From JAQVEM01 sp964603595 (GTDB lineage Bacteria; Actinomycetota; Humimicrobiia; Humimicrobiales; Humimicrobiaceae), in the NCBI GenBank assembly GCA_964603595.1, contig CAZRVN010000007.1, positions 25,435 through 89,434 of the forward strand: a stretch of DNA of 64,000 bases, in the 5' to 3' direction. Shown here piece after piece: positions 17,492-25,981 of this stretch. Position 1 is the stretch's first letter; each line of letters opens with the position of its first letter. A program made the position numbers and the translations under genes. The notes beneath the pieces were generated by a model. The model saw only the letters and a program-made list of their open reading frames with translations, did not search any database and was not told the DNA's origin.

Positions 17492-18082
17492 TTAAAAAAG
17501 GTTTATAAAGCCGTAATTATAATAAATTAAAATACTTGTAACAGTTGAAATCCCCACCCCTAAAATTACCTGGTTTATTGTATGTTTTTTTATTCTTACT
17601 CTCGCCCATCCTATTACAGGAATAAGAGGCACCATAAGCAACATCCATTTGCCAAATAAAACATTAAGTGTAATAACTATAAATGTTATCCAGCTAATAT
17701 GAAGGCTTATTTTCCAGAAATAGGTAATTATGGTAAAGATAACAGTAGAAGCTACGCTCACCGCAAATATAGATTTTAAAAATAAAGGCCCGTTCATAAC
17801 ATATAGAATAACCAGGCACATTGTGTAACTGGCAAAAGATACCAACAGTGGTTTTATTCTGTCCTCTTTTTTGGGTATATGCATATCATCTATCTCTTTT
17901 CTTCTATACAACAAACTCACATAAAGATAGGGTATCACCGTTCCAAATAACAAGCAGATAAAAGCCCAGATTATTGCTTCTACCCTGTTATCTACAATCA
18001 TTAAACAGATAACCAGGAAAATTGGTATAGAAATAACTGACCCATCAAAAACATATGATATTGCTTTTGCAACCTTATTCAC
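17492..18082 (-). CDS. PAP2-like membrane protein
   Basis: A 196-residue protein with about five hydrophobic helices that resembles the PAP2/lipid phosphatase superfamily. KKEDRIKP (about 70-77) corresponds to the KxxxxxxRP motif, KISLHISW to the PSGH segment, and ARVRIKKHTINQ to the SRxxxxxHxxxD segment. The serine of motif 2 and the final aspartate of motif 3 are not conserved, so catalysis is uncertain. It is convergent with the DUF2085 gene (38 bases apart). Confidence 0.6.
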   Translation of the reverse strand: MNKVAKAISYVFDGSVISIPIFLVICLMIVDNRVEAIIWAFICLLFGTVIPYLYVSLLYRRKEIDDMHIPKKEDRIKPLLVSFASYTMCLVILYVMNGPLFLKSIFAVSVASTVIFTIITYFWKISLHISWITFIVITLNVLFGKWMLLMVPLIPVIGWARVRIKKHTINQVILGVGISTVTSILIYYNYGFINLF

Positions 18083-18451
18083 AGCGTTTTCCTCTTTTTA
18101 ACTTTAATGATAAAAAATACCCTGTTTAAAAACCCTTTAATATCCATTTATATTATATTAGAATAGGCCAAATTTTAACATATTATATCCAATGTTTTAT
18201 TCCTGACCTTTTTTATAATTTTGGCATACCTCTTTAAAACTTATACAATAAATACCCTTTATATTTAAAGTGGGTATATAAAATGCATCTTTTAAATAAT
18301 ATAATAATATTATGTAAAAAAGTATAAATCTAATTAAAAAAGCTTAACTTTAATATAAAAAGTGAATTAAATAATCAAAAAAGTTTATAATTGTAATTAA
18401 AAATAATCAGGTTATAGTTTAAAATAACGGTTTCTGATATTTTTAAGAGAT
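18083..18451. other. AT-rich intergenic region between the PAP2-like gene and nadE
   Basis: About 370 bases separating divergent genes. The sequence is very AT-rich. I see no ORF, RNA gene or convincing hairpin in it; promoters for the two flanking genes must lie here, but none matches the consensus well. Confidence 0.5.
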
Positions 18452-18466
18452 AAGGAGAGAAAAATA
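18452..18466 (+). promoter_or_regulatory. ribosome-binding site leading to the AUA start of nadE
   Basis: AAGGAG (18452-18457) and AGAAAA are followed by ATA at 18464. In-frame codons between the stop at 18425 and GTG at 18506 include no ATG, GTG or TTG. The site is identical to the one before the DUF2085 gene. Confidence 0.65.
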
Positions 18467-20227
18467 TCTTCCTTAAGAATATATCTGGCACAAATAAACC
18501 CTACAGTGGGAGACATAAAAGGAAATTATAATATAATCGCCTTTCATATAGGGGAGGCAAAAAGATACTGCTCTGACTTAGTGGTCTTCCCTGAGCTCTC
18601 CATTACAGGATACCCTCCCGAAGACCTGCTTTCTAAAAATTCTTTCATCAGCGAAAATATTGAATATATAAACAGGCTTAAAAAGCTAACTTCAAATATC
18701 ATTGTTATTGCTGGATTCGCTAACAAAAAAAATAATGGAATTTATAATTCTGCAGCAGTAATCTATAAAAACCAGATTAAATCCATATATAACAAACAAT
18801 TCCTTCCGAACTACTCTGTTTTTGACGAGGAGAGATACTTTAAAAAAGGCCTCAATTCATATATTTTTAAAATGCGTGATGCTATCTTTGGAATAAACAT
18901 CTGTGAAGATATATTCCATCCTGAAGGCCCTGCAAGAATTCAATCAATCCTGGGAGAAGCAAACCTTATAATAAATATATCTGCATCCCCCTACCATACA
19001 GGAAAAACTAAAGAAAGAATAAAAGTACTGGCTGATACAGCAATCAGCAACAGGGTAAATATTGCATATTTAAATATGGTTGGCAGCCAGGATGAGCTTG
19101 TATTTGATGGTAACAGTTTAATAATAAATGAAAAAGGGAAAATTCTGGCCTGTGCAAAATCTTTTACAGAGGATGTTTTAATATATAACTTTGAAAGTGA
19201 AAAAATAAAATCCTTAAAAAATAATTATAGAAGACAAATTGAAAATGATAAGGTAAAGCTTCTAAAAAAATACAGTCCTCCGGCATTGATTGATTTAAGA
19301 TATAAGCCGGATTATAAAAATAAAAAATTCTTAAAATATAAAAATACCGGTAGCGGCTCCCGCCGTATTATAACTACCGAAGAAGAAATACTTAAGGCAC
19401 TTATCCTGGGCACAGGAGATTATGTAAGGAAAAACAGTTTTGAAAAAGTTGTTATTGCCATAAGCGGTGGAATAGATTCTGCACTTACTGCCGTTATAGC
19501 TACTCTTGCCCTTGGAAAAGAAAATGTTAACGGGCTGCTTATGCCTTCTCTCTACTCTTCCAGGGGCAGTATTGATGATTCCATTAAATTATGCACTAAT
19601 CTTGGTATTGGATACATTACTATTCCTATCACTGATATATACAAGAGTTATCTTAAAAATTTAAATAAGATATTTAACAGTTCTGAAATCAATGTAACCA
19701 AGGAAAACCTGCAGGCACGCATAAGGGGAAATATAATCATGGCCCTTGCCAATGAGAATTGCTGGATGGTATTATCCACGGGAAATAAAAGTGAAATAAG
19801 CGTAGGATACTGTACTCTTTACGGTGATATGGCAGGTGGCTTCTCCCCTATTAAAGATGTATACAAGACAATGGTTTATAGAATATGCAAATTTATAAAT
19901 AAAAAGCACCATAATATAATACCGGATAGTATTCTTACCAAAGTCCCCTCTGCCGAACTTAAACCAGACCAGAAAGACGAAGACACGCTACCCCCTTACA
20001 AAATACTTGATCCCATACTTAAATCATATATAGAAGATGATTTTGGCTTCAACTCAATAGTAAAAAAGGGATTTGACGAAAATACTGTAAGGAAAATAAT
20101 AAATATGGTAGATTCAAGCGAATATAAAAGAAGGCAGGGCTCTCCGGGTATTAAAATAACGCCAAGGGCGTTTGGCAGGGATAGAAGATATCCTATCACC
20201 AATAAATTCAGGTTAGATTTAATTTAA
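18464..20227 (+). CDS. nadE: glutamine-dependent NAD+ synthetase, probable AUA start
   Basis: Amidates nicotinic acid adenine dinucleotide to NAD+ with ATP and glutamine. The N-terminal nitrilase-type glutaminase (about 1-270) has VVFPELSITGYPPEDLL (Glu), NKQFLPNYSVFDE (Lys) and GINICEDIF (Cys). The C-terminal synthetase has the PP-loop SGGIDSAL and LSTGNKSE. The first in-frame standard start (GTG 18506) would cut off RIYLAQINPTVGD, the conserved first beta strand of this family. Starting at ATA 18464, with a perfect Shine-Dalgarno, restores the normal N-terminus and gives 587 residues. It ends 24 bases before glnR. Confidence 0.93.
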   Translation: MSSLRIYLAQINPTVGDIKGNYNIIAFHIGEAKRYCSDLVVFPELSITGYPPEDLLSKNSFISENIEYINRLKKLTSNIIVIAGFANKKNNGIYNSAAVIYKNQIKSIYNKQFLPNYSVFDEERYFKKGLNSYIFKMRDAIFGINICEDIFHPEGPARIQSILGEANLIINISASPYHTGKTKERIKVLADTAISNRVNIAYLNMVGSQDELVFDGNSLIINEKGKILACAKSFTEDVLIYNFESEKIKSLKNNYRRQIENDKVKLLKKYSPPALIDLRYKPDYKNKKFLKYKNTGSGSRRIITTEEEILKALILGTGDYVRKNSFEKVVIAISGGIDSALTAVIATLALGKENVNGLLMPSLYSSRGSIDDSIKLCTNLGIGYITIPITDIYKSYLKNLNKIFNSSEINVTKENLQARIRGNIIMALANENCWMVLSTGNKSEISVGYCTLYGDMAGGFSPIKDVYKTMVYRICKFINKKHHNIIPDSILTKVPSAELKPDQKDEDTLPPYKILDPILKSYIEDDFGFNSIVKKGFDENTVRKIINMVDSSEYKRRQGSPGIKITPRAFGRDRRYPITNKFRLDLI

Positions 20228-20251
20228 AAATTAAAATTAAAAATTAAAAAT

Positions 20252-20932
20252 ATGATTAAAATACTACTTTTTTCTGATAACATCAGCACTGCTGACAAAA
20301 TAAAAAAATTTTTAGATAAAACTGAGTTTAATATTCGTTTAATTCATGAGACTGCAAACATCAGTTCCTTTTTTAATGATATAAAACTGTTTATCCTTGA
20401 TTTTACAGGGGAAAAAATCAGTGGCAAAGATAAAGCTGACATTATAAATACCCTAAAAAATAGAGGTCGCACAGGATTTGCAAAAATTGCCATAATTGAC
20501 TCTGATAATGGAAATTACCTTTTAGAAAATGGATTTGAATTTGATGATTTCTGCTTCCATACCAGTATTGAAAGAGAACTTTACTTCAGGATAAAAGCTG
20601 TGCTTTTAAGAATGAATATTTATCCTCCCGGAAATAGCATTACGATTGGCGAGCTGGCTTTAAACCTTGATAAATACGAACTTTCCGTTAATAGAACACC
20701 CGTAGAGATTACTTTTAAGGAATTTGAACTATTAAAACTGCTTCTTAAGAACCAGAACAAAGTTTTTACCAGAAAAAAACTTCTTTCAATTATATGGGAG
20801 TATGACTTTTACGGCGGCAGCAGGACTGTAGACGTACATATAAGAAGACTCCGCTCTAAAATCCCTCCCCCCTACAATCTAATGCTGAAAACCATAAGAA
20901 ATGTCGGCTATATGTTCTCCGCCCAGATTTAG
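20252..20932 (+). CDS. glnR: GlnR-like orphan response regulator (OmpR family)
   Basis: The 226-residue protein has an atypical receiver domain (1-115) without an obvious phosphoacceptor aspartate pocket or partner kinase. A winged-helix DNA-binding domain follows, containing ITFKEFELLKLL, VFTRKKLLSIIWEYDFYGG, SRTVDVHIRRLRSK and TIRNVGYMF. That domain is strikingly like actinobacterial GlnR, the global nitrogen regulator that acts without classical phosphorylation and controls amtB, glnK and glnA. Those three genes follow immediately, and GlnR-box-like repeats precede amtB and glnA. The similarity is from memory, the regulation inferred. The leader is a run of AATTAAA repeats with no Shine-Dalgarno. 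Confidence 0.8.
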   Translation: MIKILLFSDNISTADKIKKFLDKTEFNIRLIHETANISSFFNDIKLFILDFTGEKISGKDKADIINTLKNRGRTGFAKIAIIDSDNGNYLLENGFEFDDFCFHTSIERELYFRIKAVLLRMNIYPPGNSITIGELALNLDKYELSVNRTPVEITFKEFELLKLLLKNQNKVFTRKKLLSIIWEYDFYGGSRTVDVHIRRLRSKIPPPYNLMLKTIRNVGYMFSAQI

Positions 20933-21009
20933 TTTCAAACTGTTTCTTTGAACCGCATTCAATATTTATTCCCACTATAACCTCTGCAGCCTGTATATTT
21001 CTCCAAGAT

Positions 21010-21046
21010 TTAACATCCTTTTAACAAAACGTAACTTTCTTGTAAA
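21010..21046 (+). promoter_or_regulatory. GlnR-box-like operator upstream of amtB
   Basis: Four pentamers TTAAC (21010), TTAAC (21021), GTAAC (21031) and GTAAA (21042) lie in tandem with starts 11, 10 and 11 bases apart. This is the architecture of actinobacterial GlnR sites (GTnAC-N6-GAAAC repeats). TAGAAT (21057-21062) and TATATT (21067-21072) downstream are candidate -10 boxes with no good -35, as expected for an activator-dependent promoter. Confidence 0.6.
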
Positions 21047-21098
21047 GATTCAAGAGTAGAATAACCTATATTATTAATAATCGAAGGAGTTAAGCCAA

Positions 21099-22356
21099 AT
21101 GGAGTTATCAACAGTGCTGGATACCTTATGGATATTGATTGCCTCGTTTCTAGTATTTTCCATGCATGCCGGTTTTGCAATTGTAGAGGCTGGGTTCACC
21201 AGGGCTAAAAATACAGTAAATATATTGATGAAAAATTTCATGAATGTCTCTTTAGGCCTTCTGGTATTTTTTCTTATTGGATACGGATTTATGTTTGGTA
21301 AAAGTGCCGGCGGTTTTATAGGAACAAATAATTTTATGCTTTCCATTTCCGATCCGTCAAATACTCAAAATTTCGCATTATGGTTTTTTCAGGCAGTTTT
21401 CGCAGCAACCGCTGCTACTATTGTATCTGGTGCTGTAGCAGAGAGAATTAAATTTTACAGTTATCTTCTCTACTGCGTAATCATTACTTCATTAGTCTAC
21501 CCTATTGTCGGACACTGGATATGGGGAGGAGGATGGCTTCAGCAGCTGGGTATGATTGATTTTGCCGGCTCCACTGTCGTACACTCAGCCGGCGGGTTCT
21601 CGGCCCTTGCTGGTGCAATGGTGCTTGGTCCAAGGCTTGGTAAATATAATAAAGACGGGAGCTCAAATGCTATACCGGGACATAATATTGCACTTGCTGC
21701 CCTTGGCGTTTTTATATTATGGTTTGGGTGGTTTGGCTTCAATCCAGGAAGCACTCTTTCTGCTTCAAGCCAAGCTATAGCTATTATTGCAGTTAATACC
21801 GCAGTCGCTGCAGGAGCAGTAGCACTTTCAGCAATGGTCTTATGGATCCGTTATAAAAAGCCTGATGCATCAATGACATTAAATGGCGCTCTGGCAGGAC
21901 TGGTGGGAATAACTGCCGGATGTGCTCTTGTATCACCAGTAAGTGCTATTATAATAGGTCTTCTTTGTGGAGTCATTGTTAGTATATCCACAGACTTATT
22001 TGACAGGAAGTTTAAAATAGATGAATCCTGTGGGAGCAATATCTGTTCATGGCGTATGTGGTGTGTTTGGCACTCTATTTGTAGGAATATTTGCACAGTC
22101 TGAATACGCAATTCTTGCTGGATTTGAGGATATTGACGGACTGTTATTCGGCGGTGGTTTCAGGCTTTTACTTATCCAGTTCACGGGAGCTTTTAGTGTA
22201 CTAGTATGGACTTTCGGACTAATGTTTGGTTTATTTTTTATAATGAAAAAAACTGTAGGACTCAGAGTCTCAAGGGAAGAAGAACTCAAAGGATTAGACA
22301 TCGAAGAACATGGTATGGAAGCTTATGGAGGGTTCCATATTTTCCAGAATGATTAA
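21099..22356 (+). pseudogene. amtB: ammonium transporter AmtB, disrupted by a one-base frameshift
   Basis: Two overlapping frames together make one full-length Amt protein of about 418 residues. The first (21099-22020) gives eleven or so helices' worth of Amt sequence, including GFAIVEAGFTRAKN, GAVAERIKF, DFAGSTVVHSAGG (first pore histidine) and FGWFGFNPGS. The second frame resumes with PVGAISVHGVCGVFGT (second pore histidine). The break is at 22020-22026, where GATGAATCCTG appears to contain one extra A compared with the expected GAT GAT CCT GTG. It may be a sequencing error, a true inactivating mutation or, less likely, programmed shifting. AGGAG precedes the ATG. It would be a membrane ammonium channel working with GlnK. 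Confidence 0.88.
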
Positions 22357-22391
22357 TATTATATTATATTTTTTATATAAAGGGAGTAAAA

Positions 22392-22733
22392 ATGAAACTA
22401 ATAATCGCAATGATCCAGCCTTATAAATTGCTCGATGTAAAAAAGGAATTATTTGATAATGAAATATACAAGATGACCGTAACTAATGTACTCGGCTGCG
22501 GCCAGCAAAAAGGCTATACCGAAACCTATAGGGGCGTCATACACAAGGTAAACTTATTAAAAAAAGTCAGGCTGGAAATAGCAGTAAACGAGGATTTTTT
22601 GGAACCGACCGTAAAGGCTATTATAAAAGGTGCTTATACTGGGAACATAGGTGATGGAAAGATATTTATACTTGATCTCGCCAGATGTATAAGGATCAGG
22701 ACAGGAGAAGAAGGAAGTGAGGCTATAGGTTGA
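22392..22733 (+). CDS. glnK: P-II nitrogen regulatory protein GlnK
   Basis: A 113-residue P-II trimer subunit that senses ATP/ADP and 2-oxoglutarate and blocks AmtB. It starts with KLIIAMIQPYK, has the T-loop region GCGQQKGYTETYRG (35-48) and the B-loop GAYTGNIGDGKIF. Position 51, where Tyr is uridylylated or adenylylated in many P-II proteins, is histidine (YRGVIHKV), so control by that modification is not expected; Tyr46 is kept. Good AGGGAG ribosome-binding site. It lies 35 bases after amtB, the usual amtB-glnK pairing. Confidence 0.93.
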   Translation: MKLIIAMIQPYKLLDVKKELFDNEIYKMTVTNVLGCGQQKGYTETYRGVIHKVNLLKKVRLEIAVNEDFLEPTVKAIIKGAYTGNIGDGKIFILDLARCIRIRTGEEGSEAIG

Positions 22734-22752
22734 TTGATAACTCTTTTAAGAT

Positions 22753-22806
22753 TTAACACAGATTTAACATGTTTTCTGTAAATTTTTATTCAAATTAAGA
22801 TATAAT
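22753..22806 (+). promoter_or_regulatory. glnA promoter with GlnR-box-like repeat
   Basis: TTAAC at 22753 and 22764 are direct repeats 11 bases apart, like those before amtB. TATAAT at 22801-22806 is a consensus -10, but the -35 position reads GTAAAT, suggesting activator dependence. The glnA start is 53 bases downstream. Confidence 0.5.
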
Positions 22807-22859
22807 ATTTCATAATTTATAAAAAAAGAACATTTTTAAAAATTAAAAGGAGTGAAAAT

Positions 22860-24194
22860 ATGAAAAATGATGAAATGAAAGAGTATGTATTAAAAAAAGC
22901 ACATGACAACAATATAAAATTTATAAGGTTCTGGTTTACAGACGTCCAGGGCTTTCTGAAAAGTTTTGCCATAACCGTAGAGGAACTTGAAGGTGCATTA
23001 TCAGAGGGTATGGGATTTGACGGTTCATCAATCGAGGGGTTTTCGAGAATAGAAGAAAGTGATGTTATTGCTATGCCTGATCCTAATACTTTTCAAATAC
23101 TGCCCTGGAGCCCAAAGGAAAATGGGGTTGCCAGAATTTTCTGTGACATACTAGAGCCGGATGGTTCAAATTTTAAAGGTGATCCGAGATGGGTCCTTAA
23201 AAAAATGCTAAAAAAAGCAAAAGATATGGGCTATACATTTTATGTTGGGCCAGAGCTTGAATATTTTTACTTCAAGGGAGACACCGGAGAACCACAAATA
23301 CTGGATAAAGGAGGTTATTTTGACCTTACTACACTTGATGTTGCAAGCGAACTGAGAAGAGACACTGTACTTTATTTAGAATCAATGGGTATAGGCGTTG
23401 AATATTCCCATCATGAAGTTGCTCCCTCGCAGCACGAAATAGACTTAAGGTATACAGATGCACTTACTATGGCCGATAGTGCAATGACCTATAGAATCAT
23501 AGTAAAAGAAGTCGCTACCAGAAATGGGATATATGCAACATTTATGCCCAAGCCACTGTTCGGAGTAAATGGAAGCGGGATGCACACCCATCAGTCCCTT
23601 TTCAAAGGAGATAAAAACGCATTCTATAATCTGAATGATGAGTACCATTTATCCGAAATCGGTAAGTATTACATAGCAGGCACACTAAAGCATTGCAAGG
23701 AAATAGTAGCAGTAACCAACCAGTGGGTTAATTCTTATAAAAGACTTGTCCCTGGTTATGAAGCACCTGTTTATATCTCCTGGGCCAGGAGGAACAGGTC
23801 AGCACTAGTAAGGGTGCCAATGTACAAACCAGGGAAAGAGACATCAACCAGAATAGAGTTCAGGTGCCCTGACCCTGCCTGCAATCCATATCTTGCTTTC
23901 AGCGTTATGCTTGCGGCCGGGTTAGAGGGAATAAAAAATAAATACCCGCTGCCCAAACCAATAGAAAAGAATATCTTTGAAATGGATGTTCTTAAAAGAG
24001 AAGAAGCCAAAATAGAAACTCTTCCTGACAATCTCCTTGAGGCAGTTAAAATCATGGAGAAGAGTAAATTAGTAAGAAAAACTCTTGGTGACCACATATT
24101 TGAAAAATTCATAGAAAATAAAAAAATTGAATGGGATAGATACAGGACCCACGTTTCAAAATATGAACTTGAATCCTATCTTCCGATTTTATAG
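22860..24194 (+). CDS. glnA: glutamine synthetase type I (alpha subtype)
   Basis: Forms glutamine from glutamate, ammonia and ATP as a dodecamer. At 444 residues it lacks the 25-residue insertion of the adenylylated GSI-beta forms, and no NLYxLP adenylylation motif is seen. Motifs: FWFTDVQG, GFDGSSIEGF (latch), EIDLRYTDAL, NGSGMHTHQS, SYKRLVPGYEAP, SARRNRSALVR-type region (SWARRNRSALVRVP) and TRIEFRCPDP. Strong AAGGAG ribosome-binding site. It forms its own transcript between a GlnR-box-like promoter and a strong terminator, and with GlnK and AmtB makes up the ammonium assimilation block. Confidence 0.96.
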   Translation: MKNDEMKEYVLKKAHDNNIKFIRFWFTDVQGFLKSFAITVEELEGALSEGMGFDGSSIEGFSRIEESDVIAMPDPNTFQILPWSPKENGVARIFCDILEPDGSNFKGDPRWVLKKMLKKAKDMGYTFYVGPELEYFYFKGDTGEPQILDKGGYFDLTTLDVASELRRDTVLYLESMGIGVEYSHHEVAPSQHEIDLRYTDALTMADSAMTYRIIVKEVATRNGIYATFMPKPLFGVNGSGMHTHQSLFKGDKNAFYNLNDEYHLSEIGKYYIAGTLKHCKEIVAVTNQWVNSYKRLVPGYEAPVYISWARRNRSALVRVPMYKPGKETSTRIEFRCPDPACNPYLAFSVMLAAGLEGIKNKYPLPKPIEKNIFEMDVLKREEAKIETLPDNLLEAVKIMEKSKLVRKTLGDHIFEKFIENKKIEWDRYRTHVSKYELESYLPIL

Positions 24195-24242
24195 ATTTAT
24201 ATTTTTTTATTCTTAATACTTTATTGGCTGAATTGCCAAAAC

Positions 24243-24291
24243 ATAATAAGCCCTGCTTTTAATAAGCAGGGCTTATTATCTCTTTTTTTTC
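24243..24291 (+). terminator. rho-independent terminator of glnA
   Basis: A perfect 16-bp stem (24243-24258 with 24264-24279) built on AAGCCCTGCTT / AAGCAGGGCTT with a 5-base loop, followed by CTCTTTTTTTT. It also faces the convergent VIT-type gene. Confidence 0.88.
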
Positions 24292-24403
24292 AATTTACAG
24301 CTATAATATATCAGGCCATGTAACTTTCCAAAAACCCTTGATTTTTTCAAGCATTATATCCAATTTCATCCACTAAGATTAAACAAACCTAATATATGCT
24401 CTC

Positions 24404-25009
24404 TCAGTCAATCAGTTCCAGCAATAAACTTAAACCTATGCAAAAAACTCCTGCAATAAGCATCTTTACACCACTAACCAGGAGGCTGCTCCGGGAAATT
24501 TTACCCAAAAATAACCCTATCCCAAATAAAATCAAAAATGCCAGAGCAAAACCGCTGTAATAACAAATATTTATGGGTATAGATTTACCAAATAAAAATG
24601 GGGTCAGAGGTATAAATGCCATTATAACAGGTGAAGCACCATTCACAGCAGCAAGCACCAGAACTGCAAATTTTTGTGCCCTTGTTATTATTGTTTCATT
24701 TAAATCATGAAGTATAGACTCTTCCAGATCAAATATCTCTTTTTTTCTTTCAGCAGTTTCACTATTGTAAGCACTCCATACACCGGAAACACCCAGTGAG
24801 ATACATATAGCAAACCCGGCTACTAATACATGCTTGTATTCTTTAACACCTATAACATAATTACCTACCAGAACTCCGATGCTGGTAATCACGCCGTCAA
24901 AACCATTAATTGCAAAATATCTTCTTACTATTTTGGGTATATCAGCAATTTTATTATACGCCCTTACCCGTTCAATACAGCCCAAAAAGTATTTTTTTAT
25001 TCTATTCAT
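24404..25009 (-). CDS. VIT1/CCC1-type transporter family protein
   Basis: A 201-residue membrane protein with the VIT-family first helix signature FAINGFDGVITSIGVLVG (about 32-49), a charged segment (ERKKEIFDLEESILHDLNE) and three further helices. Relatives transport ferrous iron or manganese, usually into compartments or out of the cytoplasm. The SAYNSE motif in the second helix is typical. The metal here is unknown. The gene stands alone, convergent to glnA. Confidence 0.7.
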   Translation of the reverse strand: MNRIKKYFLGCIERVRAYNKIADIPKIVRRYFAINGFDGVITSIGVLVGNYVIGVKEYKHVLVAGFAICISLGVSGVWSAYNSETAERKKEIFDLEESILHDLNETIITRAQKFAVLVLAAVNGASPVIMAFIPLTPFLFGKSIPINICYYSGFALAFLILFGIGLFLGKISRSSLLVSGVKMLIAGVFCIGLSLLLELID

Positions 25010-25085
25010 TTAAAACTTAGGACCTTCTAAAACGATTACATATTAGTTCATATTGATAAATATAACAATATTACGCCAGCCCTTC

Positions 25086-25883
25086 TTACAATTTTATGTA
25101 TTTATATATCGCTTCTGCCACACCGTCATTATCATTATCGCTAACAATAAAATCCGCTGACTTCTTTATTATCGTCGGCGAATTACTCATGGCAACACCT
25201 GTAGCTGCAAATTTGATAATTCCCAAATCGTTTTCGCTATCTCCTATTGCCATAACCTCATTCCTCTTAATGCCTGTTAATTCCAGAATTTTTTTAATCC
25301 CAAAAACCTTGCCCGCCTTCTTATTTAACACATTAAGGTAATAAGGTCCTCCCCTCCTTGTCTTTATATCATTTCCGATATTCAACTTTACAAAATTGTT
25401 AAACTGGTCATCTTTATCCACAGTTATTGTAAGAAGCAGTGCATTATCAGCAATTTTATCCACGGTTAAATCTTTGACTTTCACCAGGGGATCGCCGGTT
25501 TTTACTATATTCTTTAAATACTGATGATCCTTTTCATAATAAAGTACTCCGTCTGCTGTTCCTATTGCAAACCCTTTGCCCCACTGCCGCACCATTTTAA
25601 TAATTTCTATGTATGACCTTTTGGGGATCTTTAATGCAGTTAGAATTTTAGAATTTTTGTCAATAATAGTTGTTCCACCATACACTATCTGGGGGTCCAG
25701 TAAGTTCAAGTCCTTTATAATCTCCTTCACAAAAGCTATAGACTTCCCTGTAGATAGTACAACCTTGATACCCCCGTCCAGAGATCTTCTGATAGCTTCC
25801 CTATTGTTTTTACTTATCCTGGAGCTTGAATTTAACAATGTTCCATCCAAATCAATTGCAATTAACCTTATTAACTTTTTCAC
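25086..25883 (-). CDS. Cof-type HAD-IIB hydrolase
   Basis: A 265-residue HAD phosphatase. Motif I is AIDLDGTLLNS (9-19), motif II VVLSTGKS, motif III lysine in KKAGKVFGIKKIL, and motif IV GDSENDLGII. The alpha/beta cap between motifs II and III identifies the Cof (IIB) class, which acts on sugar phosphates and FMN-like substrates. The specific substrate cannot be told. It lies downstream of the SPFH gene on the same strand. Confidence 0.9.
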   Translation of the reverse strand: MKKLIRLIAIDLDGTLLNSSSRISKNNREAIRRSLDGGIKVVLSTGKSIAFVKEIIKDLNLLDPQIVYGGTTIIDKNSKILTALKIPKRSYIEIIKMVRQWGKGFAIGTADGVLYYEKDHQYLKNIVKTGDPLVKVKDLTVDKIADNALLLTITVDKDDQFNNFVKLNIGNDIKTRRGGPYYLNVLNKKAGKVFGIKKILELTGIKRNEVMAIGDSENDLGIIKFAATGVAMSNSPTIIKKSADFIVSDNDNDGVAEAIYKYIKL

Positions 25884-25981
25884 TCTCTAAATATCACTTC
25901 CGCATCTTTATCTTTTAAAAGCTTCTCTTACCTATTCCCCCGTTGTTTCCTTTGTCTCCGGGGTCTCCTCCTAAGAGCTGC

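Noticed and set aside
20228..20251. Short AATTAAA repeats between nadE and glnR
   Set aside because: Likely replication slippage in AT-rich DNA; no ribosome-binding site or hairpin can be made from it.
21539..22301. Frames opposite and overlapping amtB
   Set aside because: Shadow frames of the AmtB sequence; only the 22021-22356 plus frame is meaningful, as the continuation of AmtB after the frameshift.
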